From Actinomycetes bacterium (lineage in GTDB: Bacteria; Actinomycetota; Acidimicrobiia; Acidimicrobiales; Bog-793), in the NCBI GenBank assembly GCA_021809425.1, contig JAKBAA010000003.1:39646-103645 (forward strand): DNA of 64,000 nt, given 5' to 3'. The notes beneath the pieces were generated by a model. It was not told where the DNA came from. It searched no databases and saw only the letters and a program-made list of their open reading frames with translations. The position numbers and the translations under genes were made by a program. This document shows positions 45,308 through 54,703 of the stretch, piece by piece (position 1 is the stretch's first letter; every line of letters begins with the position of its first letter).

Positions 45308-46726
45308 TCAGCCCTCGCCGCGCCGGCGGGCAAGGGCCGCCCCGACGCGAGCCCGCACGGTCGCCTCACCGAGCACCTCGAGCGACTCGAACAGCGGCAG
45401 CCCGATCGGCCGGCCCATCGTGGCGACCCGTACCGGCGCCTGCGCCTTGGCCAGCTTGCGCCCGAGGGCGTCGGCCACCCCGGTGAGCACCGACCGCAGG
45501 CCATCCGCCCCGAACGGCACCGTGTCGAGGCCGGCAAGGAACCGCTCCAGGATCTCCGGGGCCGCATCGTCCCCGGCGATCGCCTTGTCGTACGCCCCTG
45601 GGTCCGGGTCGAACGGCTCGACGAAGGCGAAGGCCACCAGGTCCGGCACCTCCGACAGCGTCGCCACCCGCTCCTTGGCGAGCGGGGCGAGGCGCGCCAG
45701 CACCTGGTCGTCGAGGCGGCCGGCGAACGGGACGTCCGGCGCCTCGAGGAACGGGCGGGACGCCGCCAGGAAGGCGTCGTCGCCGAGCGCCCGGACGTAC
45801 ACGCCGTTGAAGTGGCCCAGCCGCTTCAGGTCGAAGAAGGCCGGTGACCGGTTGACGTCCTCCAGCCGGAACTCGGCGACGAGCTCGTCACGGGTCAGCA
45901 CCTCCCGCCCGTCCGCCGGGGCCCAACCGAGGAGGGCCAGGTAGTTGACCATCGCCTCCGGCAGGTAGCCGGCGTCCCGGTAGTCCTCCACGGCCACCTT
46001 GTCACGCCGCTTGGACAGCTTCTGGCGCTGCTCGTTCACGAGGATCGGCAGGTGGGCGAACACCGGCAGCGGGCGACCGTCGCCGAGCGCCTCCCACAGC
46101 AGCACCGCCTTCGGCGTCGTCGGCAGGTGCTCCTCGCCCCGGACCACGTGGGTGATCCGGAGGTCGAGGTCGTCGACCACGACCGCCAGCACGAACAGGG
46201 CATCCCCGTTGGACTTCTGCACGACGAAGTCCTCGATGGTGGCGTTGGCGAACTCGACGTCACCGCGCACCAGGTCGCACACGACCGTCGTCCCCTCGTC
46301 CGGCACCTTGAACCGCAGCGCCCGCCCCGGCCCGGGCTCGAGGCCACGGGCACGGCAGTGCCCGTCGTAACCCGGCACGGGGTTGCCGGCGGTTCGTGCC
46401 CGCACCTCGTCCGGGGTGCAGTCGCAGGCGTAGGCGCGCCCCTCGGCGAACAGCCGGCGAGCGGCCGCCTCGTAGCCTGCCCGCCGCTCCGACTGGTGGA
46501 TCGGCCCCTCGTCCCAGTCGATCCCGAGCCAGCGCAGCGCCGACAAGATCCCGTCGGTCCATGCCGGGTCGCTCCGCTCCCGGTCGGTGTCCTCGATCCG
46601 CAGAACGAACTGGCCGCCGAGGCGCCGGGCGAACAGCCAGTTGTACAGGGCCGTCCGCGCCCCGCCGACGTGGAAGTAGCCGGTCGGTGACGGGGCGAAA
46701 CGGACCCTCGGCGCTCCCTCGCTCAT
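45308..46726 (-). CDS. gltX: Glutamyl-tRNA synthetase
   Basis: 472 aa class I aminoacyl-tRNA synthetase. HIGH-type motif in RFAPSPTGYFHVGGARTALY, LRIEDTDRERSDPAW, and the KMSKS-type loop KLSKRRDKVAV. The zinc-type cysteine (YACDCTPDEV) region is reduced. In actinobacteria GltX often also charges tRNA-Gln for GatCAB amidation; the sequence cannot decide this. ATG 46726 is chosen because a TACGCT -10 box lies 7 nt before it, implying a leaderless transcript; the tracked start is 45 nt earlier. Confidence 0.96.
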   Translation of the reverse strand: MSEGAPRVRFAPSPTGYFHVGGARTALYNWLFARRLGGQFVLRIEDTDRERSDPAWTDGILSALRWLGIDWDEGPIHQSERRAGYEAAARRLFAEGRAYACDCTPDEVRARTAGNPVPGYDGHCRARGLEPGPGRALRFKVPDEGTTVVCDLVRGDVEFANATIEDFVVQKSNGDALFVLAVVVDDLDLRITHVVRGEEHLPTTPKAVLLWEALGDGRPLPVFAHLPILVNEQRQKLSKRRDKVAVEDYRDAGYLPEAMVNYLALLGWAPADGREVLTRDELVAEFRLEDVNRSPAFFDLKRLGHFNGVYVRALGDDAFLAASRPFLEAPDVPFAGRLDDQVLARLAPLAKERVATLSEVPDLVAFAFVEPFDPDPGAYDKAIAGDDAAPEILERFLAGLDTVPFGADGLRSVLTGVADALGRKLAKAQAPVRVATMGRPIGLPLFESLEVLGEATVRARVGAALARRRGEG

Positions 46727-46733
46727 CCGCACG

Positions 46734-46739
46734 AGCGTA
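46734..46739 (-). promoter_or_regulatory. Leaderless-type -10 box of gltX
   Basis: Minus-strand TACGCT, 7 nt before ATG 46726. Confidence 0.45.
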
Positions 46740-46804
46740 GCCAGCCGCTCCCCTCCAACCGAACCATCCACCCCACCCGCCTGCCTGCCGCCGGCCCCGG
46801 GGGT

Positions 46805-46810
46805 TACGCT
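46805..46810 (+). promoter_or_regulatory. Leaderless-type -10 box of the GH18 gene
   Basis: TACGCT, 8 nt before GTG 46819; divergent from the gltX box. Confidence 0.4.
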
Positions 46811-46818
46811 CGCCGGCC

Positions 46819-48189
46819 GTGACCGCCCCCCGGCGACGCCTCCTCGGCGCGGCCCTCCTCGCCGTCCTCGTCGCCGCCCTCGCCCTCGCCGCCGCGGTCG
46901 CCGTCGGCGCCTTCTCCGGGCCGACCCCGGCGCAGATCGCCGCCGAGCAGATCGCCCGCCTGCGCGCCGCCGAGCAGCGGGCGGTGCGCAGCGCCGAGTC
47001 CCTGGTCGCCGTCCGGCTCCCCCACCGCTCGGGCAGCCCGGCCCCGGACCCGACGGCGGCGCTCTTCCGACCGCCCCTCCCCGCCCCGCACCAGGTGGTC
47101 GGCTACGTCCCCTACTGGACCATGGCCGGCCTCACCCCCGCCGACTACACCGACGTGTCGACCCTCGCCTACTACGGGCCGACCCTCCTCGCCTCCGGGC
47201 GCCTCGCCACGGTCGGACCCGGCTACACCGACCTGGCGAGCGGCGCCCTCGCCCAGCTCGTCGCCCGATCCCACGCCGCCGGTGACCGAGTCCTCCTGAC
47301 CGCCGCCACCACCGACCCGGCGGTCATCGCCGGCCTCCTCGCCGACCCGGCCGCAAGCGCCGCCCGGCTCGCCGGCGCCCTGCTGCCGCTCGTCGCCGCC
47401 CACCACTTCGACGGCGTCTCGCTCGACGTCGAGGGACGGGCGACCGCCCAGCGTCATGGCTACACCGCCTTCGTGGCCGCGCTCTCGGCCCGTCTCCGTC
47501 GGGCCGACCCCCACCTCGAGCTCGTCGTCGACGTCTACCCGCAGTCGGCCGGCAACGGCAGCGACTTCTTCGACGTCGCCGCCCTCGCCCCCCACGTCGA
47601 CCTGCTGTTCGTGATGGCCTACGACATGGAGGACCCCACCGTGCCGTCGGCCGGCGCCCCGCTCGCCAGCCCGACCCTCGGCCTGAGCGACGTCCAGACG
47701 GTGCTCGCCTACGAGAAGGCCGTGCCGGCCAGCAAGCTGGTCCTCGGCATCCCCTTCTACGGCTACGACTTCACCCTCGCCGCCGGGCGCTCCGCCAGCC
47801 ACCCCTCGGCCGCCGGGCCACCGATCGCCGTCACCTACGCCGCCATCGCCGCCGTCGGGCGTCCGGCCCGGTGGGACACCGGCTCCTACACCCCGTACAC
47901 CTCGTTCTCCGCAGGCGGCAGGGCGCACGAGACGTTCTACGACAACGCCGTCTCGATCGCCCTCAAGACGGCCCTCGCCGAGAAGGCCGGCCTCGCCGGG
48001 ACCGGTGCCTGGGCCCTCGGCGACGAAGGCGGCGACGCCACCCTGCTCCAGGCGCTCGACGGCGGCAGCCCCCCCGTCCGGCTCCCGCCCGTCCCCGCCC
48101 CGAGCCCCGCCGCCGTAGCCGCCGCCACTGCCGCTGCCGCCGCTGCCGCTGCCGCCACCACGGCCGCCGCCGGCACGCCTTCCGGCTGA
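46819..48189 (+). CDS. Secreted glycoside hydrolase family 18-like protein
   Basis: 456 aa. Signal peptide or anchor (LLGAALLAVLVAALALAAAV) near residues 8-30. TIM-barrel GH18 domain: VVGYVPYWTMAGLTPADYTD at strand 1, FDGVSLDVEG carrying the DxxDxE catalytic motif, LLFVMAYDMEDP at strand 6, LVLGIPFYGYDF. Resembles YaaH/YdhD-type peptidoglycan-active GH18 proteins more than chitinases; LysM repeats are not present. The last 25 residues are an Ala-rich tract. Acts outside the membrane, perhaps on cell wall or exopolysaccharide. GTG start supported by the -10 box. Confidence 0.88.
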   Translation: MTAPRRRLLGAALLAVLVAALALAAAVAVGAFSGPTPAQIAAEQIARLRAAEQRAVRSAESLVAVRLPHRSGSPAPDPTAALFRPPLPAPHQVVGYVPYWTMAGLTPADYTDVSTLAYYGPTLLASGRLATVGPGYTDLASGALAQLVARSHAAGDRVLLTAATTDPAVIAGLLADPAASAARLAGALLPLVAAHHFDGVSLDVEGRATAQRHGYTAFVAALSARLRRADPHLELVVDVYPQSAGNGSDFFDVAALAPHVDLLFVMAYDMEDPTVPSAGAPLASPTLGLSDVQTVLAYEKAVPASKLVLGIPFYGYDFTLAAGRSASHPSAAGPPIAVTYAAIAAVGRPARWDTGSYTPYTSFSAGGRAHETFYDNAVSIALKTALAEKAGLAGTGAWALGDEGGDATLLQALDGGSPPVRLPPVPAPSPAAVAAATAAAAAAAAATTAAAGTPSG

Positions 48190-48326
48190 TCCTGCCGGTT
48201 TGCCGCCGGGATGTTCGGGCATCTCCGGGGCGAGCCCTACGGGCGGGTGCCCGCCGGTGGGCGGCCCGCCAGGGCGCCGGCCCGAGGGCTCGGCCCGGTG
48301 CGTCGACCGAACGGGTGGTGGTTTCG

Positions 48327-49112
48327 ATGGGCGGCGACGACGACCAGGGCGGCCGGCACAAGGTGGAGCTGCCCGACGGCCGCACGGTCGTTGCCGTCAG
48401 CGAGGACGACTGCCGCTTCGCCTGGGACGAGATCTTCCAGCAGCACTCGTACCGGGAGGCCGCACGGCTGGTCCGGCCTGGCGGCGCCGTGGTGGACGTC
48501 GGCGCCCACCTCGGCCTGTCCAGCCGCTACTTCCTCGAGCACACCCCTGCGGACGTCATCCTGGCCTGCGAGCCCGCCTCGGCCACCTTCGCCTGCCTCG
48601 TCGCCAACGTCGCCGGCGCCGACCGCATCCGGCCGATGCGCCTCGCCCTCGGCCGCCGGAACGGCACCGGCCGGCTCACCTACTACCCCGACGCCCCCAC
48701 CCAGTCAGGCCTGTACGCCGACCCGACACGCGACGAGGCCACCACGGTGGCCTACCTCGAGCACCAGGGGTACCGACCGCGCGAGGCCCGCTTCCTCGCC
48801 GCCGGCATCCACGAGGGCCAGGCCGAGCAGGTCGAGGTGCTCACCTTGAGCGAGCTACTCGAGCGCTGCTGCGTCGGCCGGGTCGACCTCGTCAAGATCG
48901 ACGTCGAGCGCAGCGAGCTCGACGTCCTCGACGGCATCGACCAGGGCGACTGGCACCGCATCGGCGCCTTGGTCGTCGAGGTCCACGACGTCGACGGCCG
49001 ACTCGCCCGCTGCCGCGACCTGCTCGCCGGCCACGGCCTCCGGGTGCGCACCTGGCAGGAGCCGTGGCTCGCCGGCTCGGAGCTGCACAGCGCCCTCGCC
49101 GTGCGCCCCTGA
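48327..49112 (+). CDS. FkbM-family SAM-dependent methyltransferase
   Basis: 261 aa. SAM-binding motif I GGAVVDVGAHLGLSSRYFLE, then ILACEPASATFACLVANVAG (acidic loop binding the ribose), RPMRLALGRRNGTGRLTYYP, and the FkbM block VDLVKIDVERSELDVLDGI. FkbM enzymes O-methylate sugars or polyketides; near surface-sugar genes, sugar methylation is plausible. ATG 48327 is chosen since upstream sequence is Arg/Gly/Pro-rich and follows the GH18 gene; in-frame GTGs just upstream are possible. The 137 nt between GH18 and this start hold no clear gene. Confidence 0.85.
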   Translation: MGGDDDQGGRHKVELPDGRTVVAVSEDDCRFAWDEIFQQHSYREAARLVRPGGAVVDVGAHLGLSSRYFLEHTPADVILACEPASATFACLVANVAGADRIRPMRLALGRRNGTGRLTYYPDAPTQSGLYADPTRDEATTVAYLEHQGYRPREARFLAAGIHEGQAEQVEVLTLSELLERCCVGRVDLVKIDVERSELDVLDGIDQGDWHRIGALVVEVHDVDGRLARCRDLLAGHGLRVRTWQEPWLAGSELHSALAVRP

Positions 49113-49196
49113 GCGCGACGAGGCGCCGCCCGCAGGCAGCGCCTCGAGGTGCGACCCCTGGGCCGCCGACCGGGTGCTCCCGGCCGGCCGCCCCCG

Positions 49197-49478
49197 CTAG
49201 GAGGTCTGGTCGGCCGCCGAGCGCGCCTCATTGGCGTGGCGCATCAGGCGCGACTTGCGGCGGGCCGCCTGGTTCGGATGGATGACGCCCTGGGCCGCCG
49301 CCTTGTCGATGCGGCGCACCGCCGCCTGCAGACGCTCCACCGCGTCCTCGGCGCCGGTCGTCGCGGCCTGCAGCGCCCGCTTGGTGCGGGTCCGCATCTC
49401 CGAGCGCACCGACTTGTTCCGCTCGCGGCGGATCTCGTTCTGGCGGTTGCGCTTGATCTGACTCTTGATGTTGGCCAT
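49197..49478 (-). CDS. rpsT: 30S ribosomal protein S20
   Basis: 93 aa, three-helix basic protein binding 16S r[60 protein letters not shown]. All family marks are present. ATG 49478 with GAGGGA 6 nt upstream; TAGGAT (49516-49511, minus strand) is a possible -10 about 32 nt before the start. Divergent from lepA, a common actinobacterial layout. Confidence 0.97.
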   Translation of the reverse strand: MANIKSQIKRNRQNEIRRERNKSVRSEMRTRTKRALQAATTGAEDAVERLQAAVRRIDKAAAQGVIHPNQAARRKSRLMRHANEARSAADQTS

Positions 49479-49638
49479 GACGTCCCTCGTCGTGATCGAG
49501 AAGCGGAGCGATCCTAGCAGGGCCGACCGCTCCTCCCGCCGCCGGCTCCGGACCGCCGGCACCGGCTCCTCGCCCCCCGGGGGCCGGCCAGGCCGGCCGG
49601 CGACCGGGGCGGCGCAGGCGAGGTGGCACGATGGACGG

Positions 49639-51426
49639 GTGATCGATCCTCGACGGATCCGCAACTTCTCGATCATCAGCCACGTCGACCATGGCAAGTC
49701 GACGTTGTCCGATCGCATCCTCGAGCTGACCGGGGCCGTCGAGGCGCGCGACATGCGCGAGCAGTACCTCGACTCGATGGACATCGAGCGCGAGCGCGGC
49801 ATCACCATCAAGGCCCAGAACGTGAGGGTCCACTGGCGCGACCACATCCTCCACCTGATCGACACCCCCGGTCACGTCGACTTCGGCTACGAGGTCAGCC
49901 GCAGCCTGGCCGCCTGCGAGGGAGTCGTCCTGCTCGTCGACGCCTCCCAGGGGATCGAGGCGCAGACGCTCGCCAATTGCTACCTGGCCCTCGAGCACGA
50001 CCTCGAGATCGTCGCCGCCCTCAACAAGATCGACCTGCCCGCCGCCGACCCCGAGCGGTACGCCGCCGAGATCGAAGCCGTGCTCGGCCTGCCGGCCGAC
50101 GAAATCCTCCACATCTCGGCAAAGACCGGCCAAGGGGTCGACCAGCTCCTCGACGAGGTGGTCCGGCGCATCCCCGCACCGAAGGCCGACCCCGAGGCAC
50201 CCGCCCGGGCGCTCATCTTCGACTCGTACTACGACCAGTACCGGGGCGTCGTGAGCGCCGTACGGGTGGTCGACGGCGTGATCCGCTCGGCCGGCAGGGT
50301 CCGCTTCGTCCAGGCCGGCACGGTGCACGACATCGAGGAGCTCGGCGTGCGCACCCCGGTGCCGGTCCCGATCGCCGAGCTCGGCCCGGGCGAGGTCGGC
50401 TACCTGATCGCCGGCGTCCGCAACGTCGGCGAGGCCCGTGTCGGCGAGACCGTCACCGACGCCGCCCGGCCCGCCTCCTCGCCCCTTCCCGGCTACCGCG
50501 ACCCCAAGCCGATGGTGTTCTGCGGGCTCTACCCGGTGGAAGGCGACGAGTTCCCCGACCTGCGCGAGGCGCTCGAGAAGCTGCAGCTCAACGATGCCAG
50601 CATCTCCTACGCCCCCGAGACCTCGGTGGCGCTCGGCTTCGGCTTCCGCTGCGGCTTCCTCGGGCTGCTCCACATGGAGATCGTCCGGGAGCGCCTCGAA
50701 CGCGAGTTCGGCCTCAGCCTCATCGCCACCGCCCCGTCGGTCGAGTACGTGGCCCACCTCACCGACGGCACCACCCGCCATGTCGACAACCCGTCCGAGC
50801 TGCCGCCGGCCCAGAACATCGACCACGTCGACGAGCCGATGCTGCGCGTCACGATCGTCACGCCGAGCGAGTACACCGGCACCATCATCGACCTGTGCCA
50901 GACCCGCCGGGGGCGCCAGGAGCGGCTGCAGTACCTGTCGGCCGAGCGCCTCGAGCTCGTGTACCTCCTGCCGCTCGCCGACGTGGTGGTCGACTTCTTC
51001 GACCAGCTGAAGAGCCGCACCAAGGGCTTCGCCAGCCTCGACTACGAGCCGGCCGGGCTCGAGACCGCCCAGCTCGTCCGGGTGGACGTGCTGCTGAACG
51101 GCCAGCCCGTCGACGCCTTCTCGTCGATCGTCCACCGCGCCCGCGCCGAGGACTACGGGCGCAAGATGGCCGCCAAGCTGCGCGAGCTGATCCCCCGCCA
51201 GCTGTTCGACGTCCCCATCCAGGCCGCCATCGGGGGCCGCATCGTCGCCCGCGAGACGGTCAAGGCCCGCCGCAAGGACGTCCTTGCCAAGTGCTACGGC
51301 GGTGACATCACCCGCAAGCGCAAGCTGCTCGAGAAGCAGAAGGAGGGCAAGAAGCGGATGAAGTCGATCGGGCGCGTCGAGATCCCCCAGGAGGCCTTCG
51401 TCTCGGCCCTCCGCCTGGACGAGTGA
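49639..51426 (+). CDS. lepA: Elongation factor 4 (LepA)
   Basis: 595 aa ribosomal GTPase that can back-translocate ribosomes. G1 [15 protein letters not shown]2 [14 protein letters not shown]3 [13 protein letters not shown]4 [13 protein letters not shown], then the LepA C-terminal domain [20 protein letters not shown] near the end. GTG 49639 starts [16 protein letters not shown]-type sequence with the usual spacing to G1; the tracked start at 49465 runs antisense to rpsT. First gene of a long rightward series of housekeeping genes. Confidence 0.97.
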   Translation: MIDPRRIRNFSIISHVDHGKSTLSDRILELTGAVEARDMREQYLDSMDIERERGITIKAQNVRVHWRDHILHLIDTPGHVDFGYEVSRSLAACEGVVLLVDASQGIEAQTLANCYLALEHDLEIVAALNKIDLPAADPERYAAEIEAVLGLPADEILHISAKTGQGVDQLLDEVVRRIPAPKADPEAPARALIFDSYYDQYRGVVSAVRVVDGVIRSAGRVRFVQAGTVHDIEELGVRTPVPVPIAELGPGEVGYLIAGVRNVGEARVGETVTDAARPASSPLPGYRDPKPMVFCGLYPVEGDEFPDLREALEKLQLNDASISYAPETSVALGFGFRCGFLGLLHMEIVRERLEREFGLSLIATAPSVEYVAHLTDGTTRHVDNPSELPPAQNIDHVDEPMLRVTIVTPSEYTGTIIDLCQTRRGRQERLQYLSAERLELVYLLPLADVVVDFFDQLKSRTKGFASLDYEPAGLETAQLVRVDVLLNGQPVDAFSSIVHRARAEDYGRKMAAKLRELIPRQLFDVPIQAAIGGRIVARETVKARRKDVLAKCYGGDITRKRKLLEKQKEGKKRMKSIGRVEIPQEAFVSALRLDE

Positions 51427-51433
51427 CCGCCGC

Positions 51434-52417
51434 GTGACCGCCGAGCGACCGCCCGCCAGCCCGCCCCGCCGCGGCGGGCTCGGCCCGATCCGGCGCCTGG
51501 TCCTCGCCCAGCTGCGCGACGCCCTCGGCGAGGGTGGCTCGGCACCGCTCCCCCTCGACGACCCCCCTGGCGACCCCGGCCTGTTCGGCCCGGCCTCGCT
51601 CGCCTGGCGGGTGCACGCCGACCTCGGCTCGATGCTGATCGGCGGCTACTCGGCCCTGATGCTCCAGATGCTCCACCCGCTCGCCATGGCCGGGGTCGAG
51701 CAGCACTCGGCCTACCGGGAGGACCCGCTCGGCCGGCTGCACCGCACGGCCCGCTACGTCGCCGGCACCACCTACGGGGGCCGCCCGCTCGTCGACCAGC
51801 TGGTGGACCAGGTCCGCACCGTGCACACCCACGTCCGCGGCGTCGCCCCGGACGGACGCCCGTACCGGGCCGACGACCCGCACCTGCTCGCCTTCGTCCA
51901 CACCTGCGAGGTGTGGGGGTTCGTCACCGCCTACCAGCGCTACGGGCCCCGCCCGCTGCTGCGCCCCGACAAGGACGCCTACCTCGACGAGGTGGCCGTG
52001 CTCGCCGACCTGCTCGGCGCCGACCCCGTCCCCCGGTCGGTCAGCGCCGTGCGCGCCTACTTCCGTGCCATCCGCCCCGAGCTCGAGGCCACCGCCGACG
52101 CCCGCTCCGCCTTCGCCTTCCTCCGCACCGCCATCGGCCGACGGCCGACCGACGTCGTGGCCCACCGGATCGTCGCCGAGGCCGCCATCGACCTGCTCCC
52201 GGGGTTCGCCCGCGCCGAGCTGGGCATCGCCGGCCTCACCGGGCGGCTCGCCACCGGCGTCGTCCCGGGCAGCGGCCGCCTGGCCACCCGGGCGGCCGCT
52301 GCCAGCCTGGCGGCCGGCCTTCGGCTCGCCCTCGGCCCGTCGCTCGTCCGCAGCGCCGCCGAGGCACGGGTGGCCGCCGGCGCCACCATCGAGGAACCTG
52401 AGGCTGGCGCTCGGTAG
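51434..52417 (+). CDS. DUF2236 / MpaB-type oxygenase-family protein
   Basis: 327 aa. ALMLQMLHPLAMAGVEQHSA, TARYVAGTTYGGRPLVDQLV, RTVHTHVRGVAPDGRPYRAD and LAFVHTCEVWGFVTAYQRYG match the DUF2236 family (ER-bound oxygenase MpaB / rubber oxygenase Lcp catalytic domain), where conserved His residues ligate haem or metal. The substrate is unknown. GTG 51434 follows lepA by 7 nt. Its last codons overlap the CIRCE-like element of hrcA. Confidence 0.85.
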   Translation: MTAERPPASPPRRGGLGPIRRLVLAQLRDALGEGGSAPLPLDDPPGDPGLFGPASLAWRVHADLGSMLIGGYSALMLQMLHPLAMAGVEQHSAYREDPLGRLHRTARYVAGTTYGGRPLVDQLVDQVRTVHTHVRGVAPDGRPYRADDPHLLAFVHTCEVWGFVTAYQRYGPRPLLRPDKDAYLDEVAVLADLLGADPVPRSVSAVRAYFRAIRPELEATADARSAFAFLRTAIGRRPTDVVAHRIVAEAAIDLLPGFARAELGIAGLTGRLATGVVPGSGRLATRAAAASLAAGLRLALGPSLVRSAAEARVAAGATIEEPEAGAR

Positions 52418-52430
52418 ACTCGAGTGCCAA
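52404..52430. promoter_or_regulatory. Diverged CIRCE operator upstream of hrcA
   Basis: CTGGCGCTC-N9-GAGTGCCAA against consensus TTAGCACTC-N9-GAGTGCTAA: exact 9-nt spacer, strong dyad, right arm 8/9. The spacer contains TAGACT (52415-52420), a -10-like box, so HrcA binding would block transcription of hrcA-dnaJ. Confidence 0.75.
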
Positions 52431-52499
52431 CCGGGGCGCCTCCCGGTTCCGGTTCGAGGCTGCAGGGTGGCAGCTGCAGGGTGGCACGGGAGGGAGGGC

Positions 52500-53510
52500 A
52501 TGCTGGACGCCCGAAAGGCGGCGATCCTGCGAAGGGTCGTCGAGGCCCACATCGAGACGGCACAACCGGTCGGCTCGGTCCACGTCGTCCAGGATCCCGG
52601 CATCGACGTGTCGCCGGCGACCGTCCGCTCCGACATGGCCGCCCTCGAGCGCGAGGGGTACCTGACCCACCCCCACACGAGCGCCGGGCGGATCCCCACC
52701 GACAAGGGGTACCGGTTCTTCGTCGACCACTTCGCCGACGCCGCCGCGCTCGACCCGGCGTCGGAGGAGCAGATCGCCGCCTTCTTCGGTCGAACCCACG
52801 GCGCCATCGAGCAGATGCTGCGCGACACCACCCGGCTGCTCTCCGAGCTGACCGACCACGCCGCCGTCGTCGTGCCGCCGGCCCACGACACCCTCGCCCT
52901 CGTCTCCCTCCTCCTCACCCGGCTGTCGCCGCGCCTCGGGCTGCTCGTCCTGGTGCTGTCGAACGGGGTGGTGGAGAAGCGAACCGTCGAGCTCGACGAG
53001 GCCTCCACCGAGGACGACCTCGAGGCGGTCAACCGGCACCTCCGCCAGCACGCCTGCGGCCAGGTGCTCGGCCACCTCCAACCGTGCCCGCCGACCGGCA
53101 AGGCCCACCTGGACGACCTCGTCGAGGCCTGCCAGCACGTCCTCGTCGAGACCCGTCGCACCATGCCCCTCGACGAGGAGGTGTACGTCGGTGGCACCGC
53201 CCGCATGGCCGAGCAGTTCACCGCCGTCGACACCGTCCGGGCGGTGCTGTCGATCCTCGAGCAGTCCTTCGTGGTGGTCTCGCTGCTGCACGACGTCCTG
53301 TCGCAGGGCCAGACGGTGGCGATCGGTGCCGAGAACGGGCTGGCGTCCCTCGTCGAGTGCTCGCTCGTCGTCGCCCCCTACCGCGTCGGCGACGAGGTGG
53401 TCGGCACCATCGGGGTGCTCGGACCGACGAGAATGGACTACTCCCAGGCGCTCGCTACGGTGGCGGTCGTGAGCCGGCGCCTCGGCCGCGAGCTGGCGGC
53501 AGGAGGATGA
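52500..53510 (+). CDS. hrcA: Heat-inducible transcriptional repressor HrcA
   Basis: 336 aa. N-terminal winged helix: MLDARKAAILRRVVEAHIET, GSVHVVQDPGIDVSPATVRS, DMAALEREGYLTHPHTSAGR, IPTDKGYRFFVD. Then the GAF-like HrcA domain, ending EVVGTIGVLGPTRMDYSQAL. It represses chaperone genes through CIRCE and is kept active by GroEL. ATG 52500 has GGGAGGG just upstream. The CIRCE-like site shows autoregulation. Confidence 0.96.
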   Translation: MLDARKAAILRRVVEAHIETAQPVGSVHVVQDPGIDVSPATVRSDMAALEREGYLTHPHTSAGRIPTDKGYRFFVDHFADAAALDPASEEQIAAFFGRTHGAIEQMLRDTTRLLSELTDHAAVVVPPAHDTLALVSLLLTRLSPRLGLLVLVLSNGVVEKRTVELDEASTEDDLEAVNRHLRQHACGQVLGHLQPCPPTGKAHLDDLVEACQHVLVETRRTMPLDEEVYVGGTARMAEQFTAVDTVRAVLSILEQSFVVVSLLHDVLSQGQTVAIGAENGLASLVECSLVVAPYRVGDEVVGTIGVLGPTRMDYSQALATVAVVSRRLGRELAAGG

Positions 53511-53512
53511 CC

Positions 53513-53557
53513 GTGGCGACAGCCCGCCGGCAACGGCGAGCGGAAGGTGAGCCCTGA
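53513..53557 (+). CDS. Possible 14-aa mini-ORF between hrcA and dnaJ
   Basis: GTG to TGA encodes MATARRQRRAEGEP. AGGAGG, at the very end of hrcA, lies 6 nt upstream, ideal spacing for this GTG. The stop is 2 nt before the dnaJ ATG, so it could couple dnaJ to hrcA. It may also be a chance ORF. Confidence 0.35.
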   Translation: MATARRQRRAEGEP

Positions 53558-53559
53558 CG

Positions 53560-54696
53560 ATGGCGGAGAGCTACTACGACCTGCTCGGGGTGCGTCCCGA
53601 TGCCGGCGACGACGAGCTGAAGCGCGCCTACCGTCGGCTCGCCCGTGAGCTCCACCCCGACGCCAACGGCGGCGACGCGACCTCGGAGGCCCGCTTCAAG
53701 GAGGTCACGGTCGCCTACGAGACACTTCGCGACCCCGAGCGGCGCCGCCGCTACGACCTGTTCGGCCCGGACGGCGCCCGCCAGGGTGGCGGTCCGGCCG
53801 GTGGCGACCCGTTCGCCGGCGGGCTCGGCGACCTGTTCGACGCCTTCTTCGGCGGCGGCGCCAGCCCGTTCGGGGGCGGGGCCCCCCGACGGACCGGTCC
53901 GCGCCGTGGCGAGGACGCCGAGGCCATCCTCGACCTCCGCTTCGACGAGGCCGTGTTCGGCGTCGAGCGCACCCTCGACCTTCGCCAGCCGGCCCCCTGC
54001 GAGGAGTGCGGCGGTAGCGGCGCCGCCCCCGGCACCACGGCCACGAGCTGCGCCGACTGCGCCGGCAGCGGGCAGGTCCGCCGGGTCCGCCAGTCGATCC
54101 TGGGCCAGGTCGTCACAACCACCCCCTGCCCGGCCTGCCGGGGCCTCGGCGAGGTCGTCACCAGCCCCTGTACCCGGTGTCGGGGCGACGGGAGGCGGAT
54201 CGAGGAGCGCTCGGTGCGCGTCGACGTCCCTGCCGGCGTCGACGACGGCACCACCTTGCGCATCAACGGCGCCGGCGCCGCGGCGCTCCGCGGCGGGATC
54301 CCCGGCGACCTCTACGTCCACCTCCGAGTCGCCCCCGACGCCCGCTTCGAGCGGTCCGGCGCCGACCTCGTCACCGACCTCCACGTCGCCATGACCCAGG
54401 CCGCCCTCGGCGCAGAGGTCGACCTCGAGCTGCTGGACGGCGGCACCGAGACGATCAGCGTCCCGGCCGGGACCCCGTCTGGCAAGGTGGTCCGCGTCCG
54501 CAACCAGGGCGTTCCCCACGTCCGAGGCCGGGGGCGCGGCGACCTCATCGTGCGAGTCGTCGTCGACATCCCCGAGCGGCTGTCCAAGGAGGAGGAGCAG
54601 CTGCTCCGCCAGCTCGCCGACCTGCGCGGCGAGGCCGTGGCGAGCGGCGACCACGGCGGTGGCCTGTTCCACCGCCTCCGCTCCAGCCTCGGTTGA
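53560..54696 (+). CDS. dnaJ: Chaperone DnaJ
   Basis: 378 aa co-chaperone of DnaK. J domain with HPD (RELHPDANG), Gly/Phe-rich region (DAFFGGGASPFGGGAP), four CxxCxGxG-type zinc repeats (CEECGGSG, CADCAGSG, CPACRGLG, CTRCRGDG) and the C-terminal substrate-binding domains (GIPGDLYVHLRVAPDARFER). Follows hrcA in the heat-shock operon, so it is presumably under CIRCE control. Confidence 0.97.
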   Translation: MAESYYDLLGVRPDAGDDELKRAYRRLARELHPDANGGDATSEARFKEVTVAYETLRDPERRRRYDLFGPDGARQGGGPAGGDPFAGGLGDLFDAFFGGGASPFGGGAPRRTGPRRGEDAEAILDLRFDEAVFGVERTLDLRQPAPCEECGGSGAAPGTTATSCADCAGSGQVRRVRQSILGQVVTTTPCPACRGLGEVVTSPCTRCRGDGRRIEERSVRVDVPAGVDDGTTLRINGAGAAALRGGIPGDLYVHLRVAPDARFERSGADLVTDLHVAMTQAALGAEVDLELLDGGTETISVPAGTPSGKVVRVRNQGVPHVRGRGRGDLIVRVVVDIPERLSKEEEQLLRQLADLRGEAVASGDHGGGLFHRLRSSLG

Positions 54697-54703
54697 CGTT
54701 CGC

